Origin: Iodobacter violaceini
GTDB lineage: Bacteria > Pseudomonadota > Gammaproteobacteria > Burkholderiales > Chitinibacteraceae
Assembly (NCBI RefSeq): GCF_011601265.1
Contig: NZ_JAAOLX010000012.1
Location: 62,001 to 126,000, forward strand
DNA: 64,000 bases
Direction: 5' to 3'
Shown here piece by piece: positions 58,795-64,000 of this stretch (the first letter of the stretch is position 1; each line of letters opens with the position of its first letter). The position numbers were made by a program, and so were the translations under genes. The notes below the pieces were generated by a model. It was given only the letters and a program-made list of their open reading frames with translations. It did not search any database and was not told the DNA's origin.

Positions 58795-59799
58795 TTAGCC
58801 CGAAGCAAAACCCCATGGTAATTTTGGCTTTTGCCAGATTTTCCAGCGTAAGGATCGGTCTGTTTGCAGAGCGAGGCCCAGTTCGGGAAAGGTAATCGCC
58901 AGTGATTTACGCTTGCCCGATTTTAAATCTGCCAGGAGCGGCGCAAACCAGTCTTTTTCTAATGCAAGCCAGCCTTCCCGCCAATCGTGGGCATTGCCAT
59001 AACAGGCCCCAAGGCGAAGGTGATTGAGCATCACTAATGCGTCCCCCCCAGGCAGTGCTGCGGCGCTGGCAGGCAATGGCTGCACATCTGAGCCACCAAT
59101 ATGCATCAGGCCACGCAGCAGTAAATCATCCGCATAAACCGGCACACCAGGCACGACGGGTGTATCCGCAACAGGGTAATCAGAGCCACCCCACAGCCAG
59201 AGGCTATTGATGGTTTGTGCGTCGCTGCGTTTATCGTTCACCGCATGGGTATAGAGATACATCTGAATTTCATTCAGCAGACGGTGCCACTGCAGCGCGT
59301 CCTTGCCCTTGGGCAAAAGCGTATTGATATCGCGGCCAATGGCAGCATCAAGCGATGTCCATGTCAGCTGCGGATCGCTTGGCAAGCGCAGATACCAGCG
59401 TGTTGGCGTGGCAGCCACAAACAGCATGCCATCGTCCTTAAATACGCTATTTAAGCCCGCCACCAGCGCATCAGCCTCGGCCTGAGTAATTTGAAAATGG
59501 TGTGCATCAAACAGCAGCAGCCCATCCCGCTCAATTTTTAGATGCACCGGATCGGCTCTGAGCCAAAAGCCCGCCTTAGCTGCTGGCTGATCTAAACCCA
59601 GCGTTAAAGCTGCCGCAGGCAAATGATCCATACCAAACCGCCCTGCCAGCCACGCCTCTACTGTTTGCTTGTGCGCAGGCAGGCGTTCACCCCGGCCGCA
59701 CAGCAGCGCCGCTGCGGGCAAATCCAGGCCGGTGGTAATAAAGCGGCACTGATCCGAATCGGGCCAGTCGGCGTAAGAAATAACAAAATGAAGTGACAT
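58795..59799 (-). CDS. RpfE/COG4255-like conserved protein
   Basis: 334 residues, cytoplasmic, no signal peptide or membrane segment. It has the features of the RpfE-type proteins found beside recJ in several proteobacteria: a middle part EIQMYLYTHAVNDKRSDAQTINSLWLWGGS and a C-terminal segment WREGWLALEKDWFAPLLADLKSG. Such proteins are often annotated as phosphoglycerate mutase-like, but the biochemical role is unproven. Its location next to recJ is the main support for the family call. Confidence 0.6.
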   Translation of the reverse strand: MSLHFVISYADWPDSDQCRFITTGLDLPAAALLCGRGERLPAHKQTVEAWLAGRFGMDHLPAAALTLGLDQPAAKAGFWLRADPVHLKIERDGLLLFDAHHFQITQAEADALVAGLNSVFKDDGMLFVAATPTRWYLRLPSDPQLTWTSLDAAIGRDINTLLPKGKDALQWHRLLNEIQMYLYTHAVNDKRSDAQTINSLWLWGGSDYPVADTPVVPGVPVYADDLLLRGLMHIGGSDVQPLPASAAALPGGDALVMLNHLRLGACYGNAHDWREGWLALEKDWFAPLLADLKSGKRKSLAITFPELGLALQTDRSLRWKIWQKPKLPWGFASG

Positions 59800-59884
59800 A
59801 AGGGGATTTTACGACAAGATGTGAGCAGGAGGCACTGAGGGCGGTGAGCAGCCACCCTAAAAATAAAAACGCCAGATTGAATAA

Positions 59885-60352
59885 TCAGACCTGAATGCTC
59901 GTTGCAAAAACATACTCAAGCACTTCATCACCATATTCATCACACTGACCTGTGGAGCGCCAGCCCAAATGCCTGTAAAAGCCAAAGGACCTTACTTCAG
60001 GATCGGCAGCGCAGCCAAGAAAAAGCCGGGCGTGACCCAGTGCTTTCAAATCTGACATCACGCTTTGCAACAGCGCTTTGCCCATTCCCTGGTTTTCATA
60101 ATCTGGCAACAGCGCTAAGACCACAATTTCGCCTGTACTTACGGAACCAAAACAATAGCCAGCCATCTGCCCTTCAACAAGACAAATGCGACCCGGCAAT
60201 TCGCCGGATTCGACTTGAGCAGCCCATGACGCTTCGGTAATGCCAAGCTCAGCTAAGCGGGTTTTAGAAATCGCGTTTTCCCGCGTCTTGCCTCTGATGA
60301 CAATACACTCTGCAATATCAGAGGGCACTGCCGGGCGGGTATTCAAAAGCAT
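59885..60352 (-). CDS. GNAT-family N-acetyltransferase
   Basis: 155 residues from the ATG at 60352; a TTG nine bases earlier would add three residues. The acetyl-CoA-binding segment is LALLPDYENQGMGKALLQSVM (Q/R-x-x-G-x-G/A form) preceded by IVVLAL, and the C-terminal FYRHLGWRSTGQC is typical of GNAT enzymes. Substrate unknown. It begins 12 bases after the RIO kinase gene and is probably co-transcribed. Confidence 0.8.
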   Translation of the reverse strand: MLLNTRPAVPSDIAECIVIRGKTRENAISKTRLAELGITEASWAAQVESGELPGRICLVEGQMAGYCFGSVSTGEIVVLALLPDYENQGMGKALLQSVMSDLKALGHARLFLGCAADPEVRSFGFYRHLGWRSTGQCDEYGDEVLEYVFATSIQV

Positions 60353-60363
60353 TTTTTTCAATC

Positions 60364-61212
60364 TTAATCTTCTTCCAGCTGAAAGCGGCGGCGGTTGAGT
60401 TCTTCTTCTTTCACACTGTCAATTTCACGCATCAGGCCACGTACATCGGCTTTTTTCTCGCTGCGGCGGGCGCGGCCAGTCAGCACAACATCAGGATGCA
60501 GCTCGCCTTTCTCGTAGTGGCTCCAGATCTCAAATGCGTAATCTGTATTCAGTAACTCCGGAGCAAACTGGCCAAAGTAAGTGGCCAGATTACCCACATC
60601 GCGCTCCAGCATGCTAAAGGCGCTGTTATTGCCTGCCGCATCTACGGCCTGTGGCAAATCAATAATCACCGGGCCATCTGCATCAACCAGAATATTGTAT
60701 TCGGATAAGTCGCCATGAATCACACCAGCGCAAAGCATTAATACCACTTGCTTAATCAGCATGGCGTGATAAGCCAAAGCCACTGAATGGCTCAGCACAA
60801 CATCATTTAATCGTGGGGCAGCATGGCCTGCGGCATCGGTAACCAGCTCCATCAGGAGCACGCCTTCAAAGCAGTTATATGGGGTGGGCACGCGCACGCC
60901 TGCTGCGGCTAAGCGGTGCAAGGCATCCACTTCAGCAGTTTGCCAGACTTCTTCAGCCATTTTGCGGCCATAACGGCTGCCTTTTTCCATCGCACGGGCA
61001 TCACGTGAGCCCCGAACCTTACGCCCTTCCTGGTAAGCCGCATTTTGTTTAAAGCTACGCTGATTCGCTTCTTTGTAAACCTTGGCGCAGCGAACATCGT
61101 CGCCACAGCGCACTACGTAAACCACGGCTTCTTTGCCACTCATCAGCTGGCGGAGTACTTCATCAACAAGTCCATTCTGAACAAGCGGTTCTAATCTTTT
61201 CGGGGTTTTCAT
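60364..61212 (-). CDS. RIO-type serine kinase
   Basis: 282 residues. Bacterial RIO1-like protein kinase: ATP-binding loop SGKEAVVYVVRCG (about 27-39), catalytic loop HGDLSEYNILVD, and metal motif IIDLPQAVD. The invariant Lys lies in RCAKVYKE. The target is unknown; relatives in pseudomonads affect growth and stress resistance. A GGAAA ribosome site precedes the ATG. Confidence 0.88.
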   Translation of the reverse strand: MKTPKRLEPLVQNGLVDEVLRQLMSGKEAVVYVVRCGDDVRCAKVYKEANQRSFKQNAAYQEGRKVRGSRDARAMEKGSRYGRKMAEEVWQTAEVDALHRLAAAGVRVPTPYNCFEGVLLMELVTDAAGHAAPRLNDVVLSHSVALAYHAMLIKQVVLMLCAGVIHGDLSEYNILVDADGPVIIDLPQAVDAAGNNSAFSMLERDVGNLATYFGQFAPELLNTDYAFEIWSHYEKGELHPDVVLTGRARRSEKKADVRGLMREIDSVKEEELNRRRFQLEED

Positions 61213-61451
61213 TTTCCAAAGTCCGGTATAAGCAAACAGCAGTGTGCCTTATGCCATAAATTCGCTTTTAGCGCAAAGATCGGGGCCAAAAAGGTTTTTT
61301 AACATGTGAATATCCAACACTAAGCTGACACAAAACATGCACATCAAAAAAGATTACGCCATGATTAAGCATCTTGCAATCGGCCTTATTCTCATCGTGG
61401 GCAAAATCACTCAGATATAATGCGCACATTCCATAAAGCAACGAGAACACT

Positions 61452-61922
61452 ATGTATCTGGGCCATTTGCATCAAGCTGGCTTGCCCCTGCCCGCCGCTA
61501 TAGAAACCGCACTCCAATATCTGCGCAACACAGATTTTTCCTGTATGGAAACCGGCCGCTATCCTATTGATGGCGAACGGATGTTTGCTTTGGTACAAAC
61601 ACCGCTTACGCAGCCATGGGATGGCGGCAAGCCCGAGTTTCATGCCCGCTATATTGATATTCAGTATTTATATGAAGGCGAAGAGCTGATCGGCTACGCC
61701 CCGGCCAATGAGGCGCTGGCCAAAACCCACGATCAGCTTTTAGAAAGAGATATTGCCTTTGTGGCGCCTATAGAAGGCGAATCCCGGCTTTATCTCACAC
61801 CGGGCATGTTTGCCATTTTCTACCCAGGCGAGCTGCACAAACCTTGCCGCGCAAGCCATCAGCCCGTGGCCATAAAAAAAGTAGTCATCAAGATCGCTAA
61901 AGAGCTAATCACTGAGGCTTAA
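61452..61922 (+). CDS. YhcH/YjgK/YiaL-family (DUF386) protein
   Basis: 156 residues, usual family length. The cupin-like core has AR(Y)IDIQYLYEGEELIGYAP and FAIFYPGELHKPC, supplying the metal-binding His/Glu/Gln set. Family members include the EbgC subunit and proteins in sialic-acid and sugar-acid catabolism. No sugar operon is nearby, so the substrate is unknown. A GAGAAC site precedes the ATG. Confidence 0.85.
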   Translation: MYLGHLHQAGLPLPAAIETALQYLRNTDFSCMETGRYPIDGERMFALVQTPLTQPWDGGKPEFHARYIDIQYLYEGEELIGYAPANEALAKTHDQLLERDIAFVAPIEGESRLYLTPGMFAIFYPGELHKPCRASHQPVAIKKVVIKIAKELITEA

Positions 61923-62147
61923 GCACAGATCACCACCAGGGCAGAGATCAAGTCAGGATGCTCTGCTTAATTTACCCCCAGCGGCCCTACACTTACAAAC
62001 AGCAGACAACCCCGCTAAATCACTTATAAAAACAGTAACTTACAAAACAAAAGCCTTATAAAAAATGGCATAACTATCGTTATTTCTAATCAATTAATGC
62101 CAAATAATCACCGTTCATGAGTGATATCAGCCACAGCGACCCAAGAC

Positions 62148-62165
62148 ACTGTACTTCAGTACAGT
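62148..62165. promoter_or_regulatory. Palindrome 1 upstream of the adhesin
   Basis: ACTGTACT / AGTACAGT, perfect 8-bp arms with a two-base centre. The compact dyad suits a dimeric regulator. A repeat of this motif elsewhere would confirm an operator. Confidence 0.45.
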
Positions 62166-62167
62166 AT

Positions 62168-62187
62168 TAGAGCTTACTAAAGCTCTA
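62168..62187. promoter_or_regulatory. Palindrome 2 upstream of the adhesin
   Basis: TAGAGCTT / AAGCTCTA, perfect 8-bp arms with a 4-base centre, starting two bases after palindrome 1. It may be a second operator or a leader hairpin. Confidence 0.45.
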
Positions 62188-62226
62188 TATGCTGGCTCAA
62201 TTCCCTCATTTTCTGGTTAATACCTC

Positions 62227-64000
62227 ATGGCCGAACAGACTAATACCACTAAAGCGCACGCTACAATCGTTCATATTGACGGTAAAGCTTACCTTCGCGA
62301 CGAAAGTGGAAAAACTGTCCCACTCCAGCCCGGCCAGAAAATTGATGAACAGCAGGTTTTAGTGACCTCCAATGATGGCCATGTTCAGCTGCAGCTGCCT
62401 GATGGCGAGCTCGTTGATATCGGCCCGGCCCGCACAGTGCAAATCGATGCGCAGATACTGAATACCGCTCCGGCGGATTCCGCCAACGCAGCCATCAGTG
62501 ATTTAGCCGAATCCACTGCAAAAATTGCCGCTGCAATTGCAAATGGTCAAGACTTAAGCACTGAATTAGAGGCCACCGCAGCAGGTTTAAATGGCACAGG
62601 CGCAAGTGAAGGCCACTCGTTCGTACAGCTGTTACGGATTGCTGAAGGAGTTGAACCACTGGCCTTTAATTTTGGCAACAACAACTTTGCAGCAACAGAC
62701 TTACCCGTAAATCCGGGCACGGTTCAGCCGGGCATTCAAGCCGTAAATGATGCAGTTACTCTTGAAGAAGACGGCGAAAGCCGCATCAATGTGCTGGGCA
62801 ATGACATTGGCAACAACTTAAAAGTAAATACCGCCGTTGCTAATAATGGTACGGTCAGTATTAATCCGGACGGTACTTTAAGCTACAAACCCAATGCCAA
62901 TTTCAACGGCAATGACCAAATTACTTACACGATTACCGATGCAAATGGCACAAGCAGCACGGCCACCGTTGCAGTTACCGTTACCCCGGTTAATGATTTA
63001 CCTCAGCCTACAGACAGCAATGGCAATCCGCTGACTGTACCGGTTCAAATCAGCACCAAAGAAGACACCCCGATTGCAGGCAAAGTAAGCGCTACCGACC
63101 CCGATGGCGACACCCTGACCTTTACTCCCAAAGATCAGCCTACCCATGGCACAGTCACCGTCAACCCTGATGGCAGCTATATCTACACCCCTGCCCCGGA
63201 TTACAACGGCAAAGACAGCTTTACGGTTACCGTAAACGACGGCAAAGGCGGCACGGCCATTATCACTGTAAATGTCACAGTTGACCCGGTAAACGACGCG
63301 CCCGTTGGCACCAATCAGGCCATCACCACACCTGAAGACACCCCCATCACTGGCAAGCTGGTGGCTACAGATAAAGATGGCGATCCGCTCACCTTTACTG
63401 CCAAAGATCAGCCTGCACACGGCACAGTTACCGTAAAACCTGACGGCAGCTACGAATACACTCCTGCGCCTGATTACAACGGTCAAGACAGCTTTACTGT
63501 TACCGTGAGCGATGGCAAAGGCGGCACAGCCGTCATCACAGTCGATGTAGGCATCACCCCTGCTGACGACCCGGCAAATATCAGCGGCAATGACCAGGGC
63601 ACCGTGCAGGAAGACGGTGTACTGATTGCCAACGGCAAGCTGACGGTTATTGATAAAGATGCCGGCCAGTCAGAAATGAAGCCACAAACGGTGACCAACG
63701 AATACGGCACCTTCAGCATTGCAAAAGATGGCACTTGGTCGTTCACACTGGATAACTCCGCCAATGAAGTGCAGAGCCTGAGCGACAAAGACAGCCTGAA
63801 TAAAACATACGTTGTAGAGTCGCTTGACGGCACCAAGCACAATGTCGTCATCACCATCAATGGTAAAGATGATGCAGCGGAAATCACCCCAAGCAAACCA
63901 GGCGATGACGCAGGCCAGGTTAAAGAAGACACCGTTCTGACTACCAGCGGCACGCTGCTGGTTAACGACAAAGATGCTGGCCAATCCAGCTTCCAGGCGC
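62227..64000 (+). CDS. LapA-like giant repeat adhesin, N-terminal part
   Basis: Open from the ATG at 62227 to the window end (591 codons, no stop), so the gene continues outside. The N-terminus ATIVHIDGKAYLRDESGKTVPLQPG is a LapA-type retention module, and EATAAGLNGTG has the TAAG site (Thr117-Gly120) where LapG-type proteases cut. From about residue 178 come Ig-like tandem repeats: one beginning AVNDAVTLEEDG, two near-identical about 83-residue units (EDTPIAGKVSATDPDGD and EDTPITGKLVATDKDGD), then VCBS units (ISGNDQGTVQEDG; KPGDDAGQVKED). Such proteins are exported by type I secretion, held in the outer membrane and released when c-di-GMP falls. The ribosome site is weak. Confidence 0.88.
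   Translation, partial: MAEQTNTTKAHATIVHIDGKAYLRDESGKTVPLQPGQKIDEQQVLVTSNDGHVQLQLPDGELVDIGPARTVQIDAQILNTAPADSANAAISDLAESTAKIAAAIANGQDLSTELEATAAGLNGTGASEGHSFVQLLRIAEGVEPLAFNFGNNNFAATDLPVNPGTVQPGIQAVNDAVTLEEDGESRINVLGNDIGNNLKVNTAVANNGTVSINPDGTLSYKPNANFNGNDQITYTITDANGTSSTATVAVTVTPVNDLPQPTDSNGNPLTVPVQISTKEDTPIAGKVSATDPDGDTLTFTPKDQPTHGTVTVNPDGSYIYTPAPDYNGKDSFTVTVNDGKGGTAIITVNVTVDPVNDAPVGTNQAITTPEDTPITGKLVATDKDGDPLTFTAKDQPAHGTVTVKPDGSYEYTPAPDYNGQDSFTVTVSDGKGGTAVITVDVGITPADDPANISGNDQGTVQEDGVLIANGKLTVIDKDAGQSEMKPQTVTNEYGTFSIAKDGTWSFTLDNSANEVQSLSDKDSLNKTYVVESLDGTKHNVVITINGKDDAAEITPSKPGDDAGQVKEDTVLTTSGTLLVNDKDAGQSSFQA

Larger units (their letters stand above)
61923..62226. other. Upstream region of the giant adhesin
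   Basis: 304 bp. The left part is AT-rich with no coding signal. The right part carries two perfect palindromes ending 39 bp before the adhesin ATG. No clear -35/-10 pair was recognised. Confidence 0.5.

Noticed and set aside
62998-63971. Two long minus-strand frames opposite the adhesin
   Set aside because: They are shadows of the repetitive adhesin coding strand; no ribosome sites and composition explained by the plus-strand repeats.

Overview
The window is bacterial chromosome, most likely from a betaproteobacterium of the Neisseriales / Chromobacteriaceae type (Iodobacter- or Chromobacterium-like). This is inferred from gene content and order: ppiD, tRNA-Asp/tRNA-Val, hupB, lon, clpX, clpP, tig, then tRNA-Leu; divergent recN-nadK and hrcA; a glnB-type P-II gene; and type II secretion genes next to an exported chitinase and proteases. 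No 16S gene is present, so the genus is a guess.

Layout. 1-3.1 kb: a partial sugar-phosphate mutarotase, a MaoC-type enoyl-CoA hydratase, an exported alpha/beta hydrolase and a crotonase-family hydratase (acyl-CoA metabolism). 3.2-12.4 kb: a protein-quality-control block on the minus strand (PpiD, HU, Lon, ClpX, ClpP, trigger factor) with three tRNAs and several clear terminators; hupB and tRNA-Leu have good sigma70-type promoters. 12.6-20.7 kb: gspL-gspM-gspN and glnB on plus, then three exported degradative enzymes on minus (M28 aminopeptidase and M4 thermolysin-like protease, both with C-terminal PPC domains, and a GH18 lipoprotein), all plausibly linked to type II secretion. 20.7-47.2 kb: housekeeping genes (tadA, recN, nadK, hrcA, an mltB-like gene, rlmB, mfd, an SNF2 helicase, a YecA-like SEC-C protein, serB), a DUF2339-DUF3999-methyltransferase operon, a MASE1-PAS-GGDEF-EAL protein and two orphan periplasmic binding proteins.

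47.2-56.6 kb is the accessory region. Two paralogous lipoproteins, each with a Pro/Thr-rich linker, a lamin-tail-like domain and a metzincin HExxHxxGxxH site, flank a decayed locus. The decayed part holds an hlyD pseudogene, a split secreted protein, a small damaged gene, an intact RAYT transposase gene flanked by inverted REP hairpins, a coupled membrane-protein gene, an RTX-like N-terminus cut exactly at a REP edge, and a second, inactivated RAYT copy. Three successive minus-strand genes are each out of frame by one base at an A7-A8 run. That pattern means either decay of a type I secretion/RTX locus, slippage-dependent expression, or local consensus errors.

56.8-62 kb: recJ with an RpfE/COG4255-like gene, a GNAT acetyltransferase, a RIO kinase and a YhcH-family protein. 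62.2 kb to the end: the first 1.77 kb of a giant repeat adhesin with a LapA-type N-terminal retention module (TAAG at residues 117-120), preceded by two strong palindromes and running off the window. The most interesting parts are the REP/RAYT-disrupted island between the paired metzincin lipoproteins and the LapA-like adhesin with its upstream palindromes.
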